Origin: Cyanobium sp. Aljojuca 7A6
Lineage (GTDB): Bacteria > Cyanobacteriota > Cyanobacteriia > PCC-6307 > Cyanobiaceae
DNA length: 64,000 nucleotides
Reading direction: 5' to 3'
NCBI RefSeq assembly: GCF_024346455.1
Contig: NZ_JAGQCY010000004.1
Location: 124,001-188,000, forward strand
A program made the translations under genes and the position numbers. Of this stretch, positions 43,178-50,821 are shown piece by piece (position 1 is the first letter of the stretch; each line of letters begins with the position of its first letter). The notes under the pieces were generated by a model. It was given only the letters and a program-made list of their open reading frames with translations, was not told where the DNA came from and made no database searches.

Positions 43178-45111
43178 CGGGCCAGGGCGTCGACCAATGG
43201 TGGGGTCGCTGCGGCTTCATAAGGATCGTATTCCGGCACCAGCCGGCGCAGCAGCTCAGCGGTCTTCGCTTCGTCCCAGTTGGCGAGGGCCTTGTTCAGT
43301 TGCTGGATGAGCGGAAACAACTGCTCGCTTTCGCAACGCGGCTCTGTGGCCCGACGGATCAGCGGGTGCTTGGTGGGCTGGTCGTCGGCATTGATCAGCA
43401 GTTCTTCGTAGAGCTTTTCCCCTGGCCGAAGACCTGTGTACTGGATGGCGATGTCACCGTCGCTGTTGTGATCGTCCCGTACCCGGAGGCCTGACAGTTC
43501 GATCATCTGCCGGGCCAGGTCGGCGATCCGCACCGGTTCTCCCATGTCGAGCAGAAAGAGATCGCCGCCGATGGCCATGCCAGTCGACTGGAGCACCAAC
43601 TGGACGGCCTCCGGGATGGTCATGAAGTAACGGGTGATGGCCGGATGGGTGACGGTGACGGGCCCTCCTCTGGAGATCTGCTGGTGGAACAAGGGGATCA
43701 CAGAACCGGAGGATCCCAGCACGTTGCCGAACCTGACCATGGAAAGAATCGGACCACCCGTTTCGAACTCGGCGGCGGCGGCCTGGATCAGCAATTCGCA
43801 GATCCGCTTGCTGGCTCCCATCACATTGGTGGGACGCACGGCCTTGTCGGTGGAGATCAGGGTGAGCCGGCTGACGCCCGAGGATCGGGTGGCAGCGATC
43901 ACGGCCGCGGTGGCGCCGATGTTGTTGGCGATGCCTGCGCAGAGATTGGCCTCCACGAGCGGCACATGCTTATAGGCCGCAGCGTGGAAGATCGTATCCA
44001 CGCCATAGCGGCGGCAGAGGAGGGTGAGGCGACCGGCATCACAGGCATCGCCCAGGACGGCAAGAAGTTCGACGCCGCAGGGTTGGGATTTCAGCTCGCG
44101 CTCCATGGCGTAAAGGGCGAATTCGTTGCGCTCGACCAGCAGGAGCCGGGACGCGCCGAGAGCCACGATCTGGCGGCAGAGCTCGCTGCCGATGGACCCA
44201 CCAGCTCCTGTCACCATGACCACTTTGCCCTCGACGCCAGCCTTCAGGAGCACCGGATCTGGGTTGGAGGGTTCGCGGCCCAGCAGATCTTCGATGGCCA
44301 CCGCCTGCAGGTCGGAAACGATCCTCTGGCCACTGGCCATCTGGGCCAGGGAAGGGATCGAGAGCACCTCTAGCCCCCTGTGGGTGAGCTGGTCGACCAG
44401 CTGCCTCTTGCGGCGCCTGGACATGGCTGGCATGGCGAGGAGAACCTTGCTCACGCCGTGGCGTTCGATCAGTCGGGGTAGCCGCAGGGGGGTGTGGATG
44501 GGCATGTTCTGAAGGGTTCGGCCCTGGATCCCTTCATCGTCGTCAAGAAATCCGACCACTCGGAAGCTGGGGTCGTTGCGAAGGGCCAGCAGCAGACCCA
44601 TGCCGGAGGCCCCGGCCCCATAGATGAGGGTGGCATCGCCCTTGGCATTGCCTGGGTTGTGGTTCTCGCGTTGGTCCAGGTGATGGACGAGCACGTCGCG
44701 CAGCACGATGCGGCTGGCAATGGCCCCTCCGGTGAACAACAGCCAGTAAAGAATCCAGAAAGAACGTGGCGGCTGGGGGCCCCCCATCAGGGTGCTGATC
44801 AGCAGAAGGATCAGCACCATCGAGCCTGAGCGGGGCACGAGCCCGTAGAGAGAATGGCTGCCGGCGTAACGCGTGAGCCCACGGTACCAACCGGAGACGA
44901 CCAACACGGGCAGGCCCGTGATCACGGCGAGGGGCAGCAGCAGGATGGTGGAAGGTAGGAACCCCCTGAGAGATTCGGCGTCAGGCAAGCGCAGAATGAA
45001 AGCCCCGAGGTAGGCCGTGATGATCATCAGACCATCAAAAACGACCAGAAGCAGCCTGCGGGCGAGCAGCTGCTTCTGGACGTAACGAAGGAATGAGAGC
45101 TTGGGAATCAA
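43174..45111 (-). CDS. CapD/WbpM-like nucleotide-sugar 4,6-dehydratase, membrane-bound
   Basis: 645 residues from TTG 45111. Four N-terminal helices (LLLVVFDGLMIITAYLGAFI first), then a CoA-binding-like Rossmann domain (YGAGASGMGLLLAL) and a C-terminal SDR domain with VMVTGAGGSIGSELCRQI, FHAAAYKHVPLVEANLCAG and ISTDKAVRPTNVMGASKR. Here the usual SDR Tyr of YxxxK is replaced by Met-Gly-Ala-Ser-Lys, as in the WbpM/CapD group. These enzymes make UDP-4-keto-6-deoxy sugars for O-antigen and capsule. First gene of a coupled set with the exosortase. Start codon is not certain, as no ATG is near. Confidence 0.92.
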   Translation of the reverse strand: MIPKLSFLRYVQKQLLARRLLLVVFDGLMIITAYLGAFILRLPDAESLRGFLPSTILLLPLAVITGLPVLVVSGWYRGLTRYAGSHSLYGLVPRSGSMVLILLLISTLMGGPQPPRSFWILYWLLFTGGAIASRIVLRDVLVHHLDQRENHNPGNAKGDATLIYGAGASGMGLLLALRNDPSFRVVGFLDDDEGIQGRTLQNMPIHTPLRLPRLIERHGVSKVLLAMPAMSRRRKRQLVDQLTHRGLEVLSIPSLAQMASGQRIVSDLQAVAIEDLLGREPSNPDPVLLKAGVEGKVVMVTGAGGSIGSELCRQIVALGASRLLLVERNEFALYAMERELKSQPCGVELLAVLGDACDAGRLTLLCRRYGVDTIFHAAAYKHVPLVEANLCAGIANNIGATAAVIAATRSSGVSRLTLISTDKAVRPTNVMGASKRICELLIQAAAAEFETGGPILSMVRFGNVLGSSGSVIPLFHQQISRGGPVTVTHPAITRYFMTIPEAVQLVLQSTGMAIGGDLFLLDMGEPVRIADLARQMIELSGLRVRDDHNSDGDIAIQYTGLRPGEKLYEELLINADDQPTKHPLIRRATEPRCESEQLFPLIQQLNKALANWDEAKTAELLRRLVPEYDPYEAAATPPLVDALAR

Positions 45112-45397
45112 TCGTTCAGATCGATGAGGATCGATGAATCAGGTGATGAAGGGCTGAAAATTCAACCAATAAATAGAAAGATGAGGTTGAGCCTGAAATC
45201 TCTGAAAAGTAGAATGGCCAACCCCGGGCCCAAGGCCGCTGGTCTGATGATGAGGCTCGGATAGTACCCCCATGGATGGAGCGAAGAATCGACCCTAGCC
45301 AATGACGCTTGGATCGACATTCTCATCCAACATTGATGTTATGGAGGAATGGATCATGGGCTGGGTAAGAGCTTCTTCAAACGATGTTACTGCCATT
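45112..45397. promoter_or_regulatory. 286-base non-coding, AT-richer gap upstream of the dehydratase
   Basis: No gene seen. The region between the WecA-like gene and the dehydratase is poorer in GC than the flanks. On the minus strand CTATTTATTGG (around 45165-45175) is a candidate -10 area about 55 bases before the dehydratase start; near 45121-45136 the word GATCGATGA occurs twice. It probably holds the promoter of the dehydratase/exosortase unit and the end of the upstream transcript. Confidence 0.4.
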
Positions 45398-46336
45398 TTA
45401 TGGAGAGAAGGGGACGGCGCGGTGCCGATCCAGCCAGAGGCCAACAACCAGTTCCGCGGCTAGCAGGCCGAGTTCCAGGGCCAGGCCATGGACGAGAAGG
45501 GCCCAGCCCAGCAGGGCGGTGGCGCCGATGTAGAGGAGGGCCACCCGGTCGTGGGGCCAGCCGGCCTGATGCAGTCGCTGGTAGAGGTGCAGGCGGTGGG
45601 CCTGAAAAATCGGCTGGCCTGCCTGCCAGCGGCGCAGAACGCAGAGACAGGCGTCCCCCAGCAGGGGAGAGCCCGCCAGCAACAGGCCCAGGGCCATGGC
45701 CGGTGTGGCCTGCTGCAGCACCATGCCGGCGATCACCGCCCCGAGGAACGTGCTGCCCACATCCCCCATGAACACCCGGGCCGGGCTCCAGTTCCAGGCC
45801 AGGAAGCTCAGCAGGGCGCCGAGCAGGGGGAGCAGGCCGTTGCCGGCAGCGGGAGCCATCGCCAGAACGGCAACGCCCAGCAGCACCGAGGCGCAGCCGG
45901 CGACGAGCCCATCGAGGCCATCGCTGAAGTTGACGAAATTGATCACTGCGGTGACGGCGAACCAGGCCACGGGAAGCAGCCACCACGCCATGGTCAGGGG
46001 GGTGATCGCCACCAGGGCCAGGGCAGTGGCGATCTGAATGCAGTAGCGCCCTGCGGCCGGCAGATCGAGTCGGTCGTCCACCAGGCCCACCAGGGCCAGA
46101 GGCAGGCAGATCAGGGGAATCCAGGCCGGCCAGCCGTCACCGGCCAGGGGAGCCAGGGCGCTGCCGACTAGCACAAAGGCCAGGCCGCCTCCCCGCGGGG
46201 TGGGCCGTTGGTGGGAGCTGCGGGCGTTGGGCTGAGCCACCAGCCCGCGCCGCAGCAGAGGCAGCAGAAGGTGAAGGAGCAAGGCGCCCAGTCCACTCCC
46301 CAGCAGCAGGACAGCGGGGGCGTGCAGGGCGGTCAT
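45398..46336 (-). CDS. WecA/MraY-like polyprenyl-phosphate sugar-1-phosphate transferase
   Basis: 312 residues, about ten helices. The cytosolic-loop motifs are present: NARSSHQRPTPRGGG (loop 1), VDDRLDLPAAGRY (Asp pair), FVNFSDGLDGL (the NFxDGxDG catalytic loop), MGDVGSTFLGA and a final His-rich HDRVALLY-like loop. The family transfers sugar-1-phosphate to undecaprenyl phosphate, starting repeat-unit assembly. MraY is excluded by the lack of its peptide-recognition loop and by context, but the sugar (GlcNAc, QuiNAc, FucNAc) cannot be read. Start ATG 46336 overlaps the upstream stop by four bases. Confidence 0.88.
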   Translation of the reverse strand: MTALHAPAVLLLGSGLGALLLHLLLPLLRRGLVAQPNARSSHQRPTPRGGGLAFVLVGSALAPLAGDGWPAWIPLICLPLALVGLVDDRLDLPAAGRYCIQIATALALVAITPLTMAWWLLPVAWFAVTAVINFVNFSDGLDGLVAGCASVLLGVAVLAMAPAAGNGLLPLLGALLSFLAWNWSPARVFMGDVGSTFLGAVIAGMVLQQATPAMALGLLLAGSPLLGDACLCVLRRWQAGQPIFQAHRLHLYQRLHQAGWPHDRVALLYIGATALLGWALLVHGLALELGLLAAELVVGLWLDRHRAVPFSP

Positions 46337-47280
46337 GGCGCCAGCGGGAGCACAGGGAACGGTTCGGGAGGTCCCCCCAGGATGCGATGGGCCGGTGTGA
46401 ACCCGGCCAGGTCGGCACTCATCCGCAGAAGCGCCTCGAAGTTCTTCGGAGAGAGCAACAGCAGTGGCGCGGCGAGGGACTGGAAGAGGCGCGGCGGCAG
46501 GGCCAGCAGCCGACAGCGTCGGGCCGCATCGCCTGGCTCGCTTGCGTCCTGAAGGCGTCGCAGCATGGTGGCGTAGGTCAGGGTCTCATCGCCACCGAGG
46601 GGCAGGTGTACTTGATGCGAAGGGTCGCCTCCGGCCAGGGGCAGGCGGTCGGCCAGGTGCAGGGCCACGGCGGCCAGCTGGCGGCAGTGGATGGGCTGCC
46701 GCAGACCACCCTGGCCGGGCAGGGGCAGCAGGGGCAGGCGCCGCAGCAGCTGGCGCAGTTTGCTCAGGTTGCGATCGCCCAGGGGGCCGGCCTGCCCGTA
46801 GATCAAGGTGGGCGCAAGGATCTGCAGCGGGCGGGCGTGGCTGGTACAGGTCAGGGTCAACTGCTCTTCCGCCTGCCCCAGCCGTTGCACCAGATCCCGG
46901 TCGAAGCGATTGGCAGCGAACCGTTTGGTGATCACCGAGGAGGAGGAGCAGGCTATCACCCCCCGCAGGGCGGCGAAGCCGGCTGGGTTGTCACGGGCAA
47001 AACGGGCCAGCCAGGGGGCAAACGTCCAGATGGGGGCAAAGCTCACCAGCAACCCCTTCGGCGCTCTGTTCTCCCCGCAGGCATCCTCCAGATCGCAGGG
47101 TAGAAATGGCGGTGGATCGTCGCCTCCGGCTGGCGGTAGCGGCGGACGCCGGCCAGCGACCACCAACTGCCGCCGCCGCCCCCCGGCCAGCTCGATCAGG
47201 GCTTGGCCACTCGGTGTGGTGGCTCCGAAGAGCGTGATCGGGACAGGGGAGGGGAGGGCCAAAGGGGGGATCAGAGGCAT
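46333..47280 (-). CDS. NAD-dependent epimerase/dehydratase family protein
   Basis: 315 residues of the extended SDR type. The nucleotide-binding start reads TLFGATTPSGQALIELAGG, a weak GxxGxxG; ACSSSSVITKR replaces the usual Ser-Tyr-Lys arrangement and TLIYGQAGPLGDRNL is the common late motif. The Tyr of YxxxK is not obvious at the expected spot, so catalysis as in classic epimerases is uncertain. The pairing with the WecA-like transferase (4-base overlap) is seen in O-antigen clusters, where such proteins are often called C4-reductases or epimerases. Exact substrate unknown. Confidence 0.75.
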   Translation of the reverse strand: MPLIPPLALPSPVPITLFGATTPSGQALIELAGGRRRQLVVAGRRPPLPPAGGDDPPPFLPCDLEDACGENRAPKGLLVSFAPIWTFAPWLARFARDNPAGFAALRGVIACSSSSVITKRFAANRFDRDLVQRLGQAEEQLTLTCTSHARPLQILAPTLIYGQAGPLGDRNLSKLRQLLRRLPLLPLPGQGGLRQPIHCRQLAAVALHLADRLPLAGGDPSHQVHLPLGGDETLTYATMLRRLQDASEPGDAARRCRLLALPPRLFQSLAAPLLLLSPKNFEALLRMSADLAGFTPAHRILGGPPEPFPVLPLAP

Positions 47281-48005
47281 TCGTTGCCATCAAGGCGTCC
47301 ATCCCATCCAGTGAGGCGCCAAAGGGAGGCGCGCAGCTGGTCGCGCCAGAGCCGCAGCTGGGATTCGGGCCGCAGATCACCGGTTTCGGCGTCGGAGCCC
47401 TCCACCTGCCAGCCAGTGCCGGCATAGACGATCTTGGCGATGGCCATGGTTCGATCCATGTGGGTAGGGGCTGTCACGATCGTGACCCGGCCTGGTTTCG
47501 GCCATTTCTGCACCAGCCTGGCTAGGTGCGTGACGAGACCGACCGTGTCGCAGGCCGGGAGCAGTCGCACCACCCGTGAACTGTCCTCGGGCCAGAGTTG
47601 GCGGTTCTTGAGATGGTTGTAGGTGATGGACTGGTACTCGGCGTTGCCCTGCAGTACCAGATAGGCTCCTGGCCGGTCCCGCCAGAGAAGAAGGGCCGAC
47701 TGGCTCCGCCAGGGATCTTCAATGAAGGCGGAAATCACCTGGGTTCCCTGTCCAGTCCCTGCCTGAACTGACCTAGCACCCTCCCTTGAAGGTCGTGGTG
47801 CGGTGCCCCGCGTCCCCTGCCAGGCCGGTGCGAAGAACCAGGCCACCATGGCCAGGCCGGCCAGGACCACACTTCCAACCCGAACCCTGCGGTCGCCCCG
47901 TAGGCGCCGCAGGAGCGGCCCCTCGATCGGCCGGCGGATTTTGCTCCTGACCCGCTGCCGCTGCCGTTCCCGGCCCGGCTTGGCAGGCCCGCTCTCCTCT
48001 GGCAA
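47271..48005 (-). CDS. DUF218 (YdcF/ElyC-like) protein
   Basis: 244 residues, from TTG 48005 as the best available start (no ATG nearby). A basic, Arg-rich N-terminus precedes one helix (RVGSVVLAGLAMVAWFFAPA), then a DUF218 domain with NAEYQSITYNHLKNRQL, VTIVTAPTHMDRTMAIAKIV and QLRLWRDQLRASLWRLTG. In E. coli the relatives SanA and ElyC influence envelope integrity and polyisoprenoid-linked sugars. The acidic first motif of typical DUF218 is not obvious. Its last ten bases overlap the epimerase start. Confidence 0.65.
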   Translation of the reverse strand: MPEESGPAKPGRERQRQRVRSKIRRPIEGPLLRRLRGDRRVRVGSVVLAGLAMVAWFFAPAWQGTRGTAPRPSREGARSVQAGTGQGTQVISAFIEDPWRSQSALLLWRDRPGAYLVLQGNAEYQSITYNHLKNRQLWPEDSSRVVRLLPACDTVGLVTHLARLVQKWPKPGRVTIVTAPTHMDRTMAIAKIVYAGTGWQVEGSDAETGDLRPESQLRLWRDQLRASLWRLTGWDGRLDGNECL

Positions 48006-48033
48006 GGGAATCGAAGCGCTGGCTTGTGGCAGC

Positions 48034-48912
48034 TTATTCGCCCCGTCCCGTTTCCTTACGCGCCCGTCTCAGCGCAGGCCCCCGACTCCAGACACGCCTG
48101 ATGTAGCGCAGGCTGAAGGGAATCCACCAGAGCCAGCCGAACGTCCGGCCATAGGCCAGCCTGACCTCCTCAAGCCGCCGGCGGGTCTGTTGGCCGCTGA
48201 CCCCCGCCTGGCCCATGTGTACCAGCTCCAGATCCAGCCCCCGCGCCGAGAGGTCGGCGTAGGCGCTCAGGCGGAGGAAGAAGTCGAGGTCGGCGGAGAG
48301 CCGGAAGGGTGCGGCGAACTGATCGACATGGCGGCGGGCCCCAGGCCCGATCAGGGTGGCCTGGTGCGGTGGCGTGGAGCCCAGAAACAGGCTGAGGCGA
48401 TAGGTCCCGCAGCTCGAGAAGGCCGTGCGGCGTCCCAGTTGCGTGGCTCCGTCCTGTCCGGTCCCCGCGTAACGTCCATGGCAGACCACCAGATCCGGCA
48501 GGCCGCCCCCTGGTGTCTCCGGCCTGGTCGCCTTGAGCGCCTCCTCAAGCACGGTTGGGCCGGCCGCCCAGTCATCGCTGCCCCAGAACAGCAGCCAGTG
48601 CTCCAGGGGCGTGGCGAGGATGCCCTGGTTCATGGCACCGAAGATGCCCGGAAACGCCGGATCCTGGGGCTGCCAGGTGAAGCGCTTGTCCCTGTGGCAG
48701 AGGGCATCCAGCCAGGCCCGATGTTCAGGGCCGCTGGGGCCGTCGATGAACAGCACCCGCCAGTGGGGCCAGCTCTGGCGCTGCAGGGACGTCACCAGTC
48801 GGGGCAGCAGCCGGTAGGAATCGAGCGTGGGAACGATCAGGCTGAGTCCGGTGGCGGCACCGGGGGGGAACGGGGCGCCTGGGGCAGCGCCGGGTGGCGG
48901 CGTGGCGCTCAC
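48034..48912 (-). CDS. GT2 glycosyltransferase
   Basis: 292 residues. After a Pro/Ala-rich lead of ~20 residues the GT-A domain begins SLIVPTLDSYRLLPRLV, with VLFIDGPSGPEH, GIFGAMNQGI and FWGSDDW in the donor/metal site, and DLDFFLRLSAYAD later. Resembles the WcaA/colanic-acid type that carries one sugar to a lipid-linked repeat unit. Cytosolic, with a possible membrane-associating aromatic helix FGWLWWIPFSLRYIRR near the end. Its stop is 28 bases before the DUF218 gene, and its start overlaps the carbamoyltransferase stop by four bases. Confidence 0.87.
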   Translation of the reverse strand: MSATPPPGAAPGAPFPPGAATGLSLIVPTLDSYRLLPRLVTSLQRQSWPHWRVLFIDGPSGPEHRAWLDALCHRDKRFTWQPQDPAFPGIFGAMNQGILATPLEHWLLFWGSDDWAAGPTVLEEALKATRPETPGGGLPDLVVCHGRYAGTGQDGATQLGRRTAFSSCGTYRLSLFLGSTPPHQATLIGPGARRHVDQFAAPFRLSADLDFFLRLSAYADLSARGLDLELVHMGQAGVSGQQTRRRLEEVRLAYGRTFGWLWWIPFSLRYIRRVWSRGPALRRARKETGRGE

Positions 48913-50660
48913 CCCTGCCGGCGGATCAGCACGTCACCCAGCACCAGAAGGTCCATGCGGGTGCGCAGGAAGCAGTCGAGGGCCTGGGCGGGAGTGCAGA
49001 CGATCGGCTCGTTTTCGTTGAACGAGGTGTTCAGCACCATCGGCACCCCCGTCTGATCGGCGAAGGCTCGGATCAAGCGGTAGTAGCGGCCATTGTCCGC
49101 CGCGTTCACGGTCTGGAGACGGCCGCTGCCGTCGACGTGGGTGACGGCCGGGATGCGGGCGCGCTGCTCCTCACGGATCGGGTAGACCTGCATCATGAAG
49201 GGCACCTCCCCTTCAAGGCTGAACCAGTCGCCCACCGCCTCCTCCAGCACGGAAGGGGCGAAGGGACGAAACGATTCCCTCCGCTTGATCTTGAGGTTGA
49301 GGATGTCCTTCATGTCGGCGCGACGGGGGTCACCGAGGATCGAACGGTGGCCCAGGGCCCTGGGTCCCCATTCCATTCGGCCATCGAACCAGCCGATCAC
49401 CAACCCCTCGGCAATCGCCGCCGCCACCTGCTCACAGAGGGCACTCTCCTCCGGTCGCTCCAGGCTGCACTGGGCCTGCTCCAAGGCCGTGCGGGTGGTG
49501 GGACTGGCCAGCAGATCCTCCACCTCTCCAGGTGCCGGCTGGCTGCCCAGGTAGGCATGGCGCATCGGTGCGGAGCGGGTGCGCCCCAGCCCATGCCACA
49601 CCTCGAGGGCAGCGCCGAGGGCGCCCCCGGCGTCACCGGCGGCCGCCTGCACATAGACCCGCTGGAACGGGGTGGCCAGGGTCACTTTGCCGTTCGCCAC
49701 CGAGTTGGCACCGCAGCCGCCGGCGATGCAGAGCTGCTCGCTGGGGTGGCTCCGGTGCAGGGCTCGCAGCAGGTGGAAGAAGGCTTCCTCGTACATCGTC
49801 TGGGCGGAGCGGGCGATGTCCATGTGGTGCTGCTGGAGCGGCTCCTCCGCCAGGCGGGCAGGGCCGAGCAGGGATTCCAGCTCCTTGCTCCAGTGGCTGC
49901 CGACCACCGGGGCCCCGTTGCTCCACTGGTGCGGCAGTTTCTGGGTGGCATGCAGGAAGTAGCGCAGATCCAGGCGATAGGTGCCGTCGGATTGGAGCCG
50001 CACGATGCGGCGCATGGCCTCCATCCGGGTGGGCTGGCCATAGGGCGCCAGTCCCATCACCTTGTATTCGTCGCCGTAGTTGGGGAAGCCCAGGTACTGG
50101 GTGATCGCGGTGTAGAAGGCGCCCAGGGAATGGGGGAACCAGATCTGGCCATCCAGGCTGAGCTGGTTGCCCTGGCCATGGCCCCAGGCGCCGCTGGCGA
50201 AGTCGCCGAACCCATCGACTGAGATCACGGCTGCTTCCTGGAAGGGGGAAGCGAAGAAGGCCGAGGCCAGGTGGGCCCGGTGGTGTTCCACGAAGTGAAG
50301 CCGCGCTCCGATCTCCGCCCCTGGAAAGGCCAGGGCCAGCTGCTGGGCCAGGCCGGCCCGTTCGCGCTTGTTGCGCCAGCGGGCCATCAGGAAGCGCGGA
50401 TCGGGGCGGTGCCCCAGGGTGTAGGCCACCTTGCGCCAGCGGTGGGCCCCGGGCTGGGAATTGATGGCGATGTGGTCGAGTTCGGCTGGCCCCACGCCGG
50501 CATCGGCCAGGCACCAGGCCATGGCCTCGGTGGGGAAGCCGGCCCAGTGCTTGATGCGACGGAAGCGCTCCTCTTCTGCTGCAGCGACGATGACCCCATC
50601 CCGGACTAGGGCGGCGGCCGCATCGGCGTGGAAGGCATTGATGCCCAGGATCAGCGTCAT
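48909..50660 (-). CDS. NodU/CmcH-type carbamoyltransferase
   Basis: 583 residues. The N-terminal Kae1-like ATPase domain (~1-350) opens LGINAFHADAAAALV and AAAEEERFRRIKHWAGFP, with EHHRAHLASAFFASPF and VISVDGFGDF. The C-terminal YrdC-like domain shows GRMEWGPRALGHRSILGDPR and KRRESFRPFAPSVL. Such enzymes use carbamoyl phosphate and ATP to carbamoylate a sugar hydroxyl (as NodU does) or an antibiotic. Within a glycan cluster, O-carbamoylation of the polysaccharide is the reasonable guess. Next gene upstream is the asparagine synthetase, with a 161-base gap that shows no clear features. Confidence 0.92.
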   Translation of the reverse strand: MTLILGINAFHADAAAALVRDGVIVAAAEEERFRRIKHWAGFPTEAMAWCLADAGVGPAELDHIAINSQPGAHRWRKVAYTLGHRPDPRFLMARWRNKRERAGLAQQLALAFPGAEIGARLHFVEHHRAHLASAFFASPFQEAAVISVDGFGDFASGAWGHGQGNQLSLDGQIWFPHSLGAFYTAITQYLGFPNYGDEYKVMGLAPYGQPTRMEAMRRIVRLQSDGTYRLDLRYFLHATQKLPHQWSNGAPVVGSHWSKELESLLGPARLAEEPLQQHHMDIARSAQTMYEEAFFHLLRALHRSHPSEQLCIAGGCGANSVANGKVTLATPFQRVYVQAAAGDAGGALGAALEVWHGLGRTRSAPMRHAYLGSQPAPGEVEDLLASPTTRTALEQAQCSLERPEESALCEQVAAAIAEGLVIGWFDGRMEWGPRALGHRSILGDPRRADMKDILNLKIKRRESFRPFAPSVLEEAVGDWFSLEGEVPFMMQVYPIREEQRARIPAVTHVDGSGRLQTVNAADNGRYYRLIRAFADQTGVPMVLNTSFNENEPIVCTPAQALDCFLRTRMDLLVLGDVLIRRQG

Positions 50661-50821
50661 GGAGCTGGTGAACCGGTTAGCGATTGCAAAGTCATGGAGC
50701 CGGTGCGGTGGCTCTCAGGATCCGCTCGGCCTCGACATCCCTGCATGAAAAGCCCGAACGAACGGATGGAACAAAGGGGCCAATGAACCCGGGAGGCGGG
50801 ATGTCCAACCGCAGGGGGATC

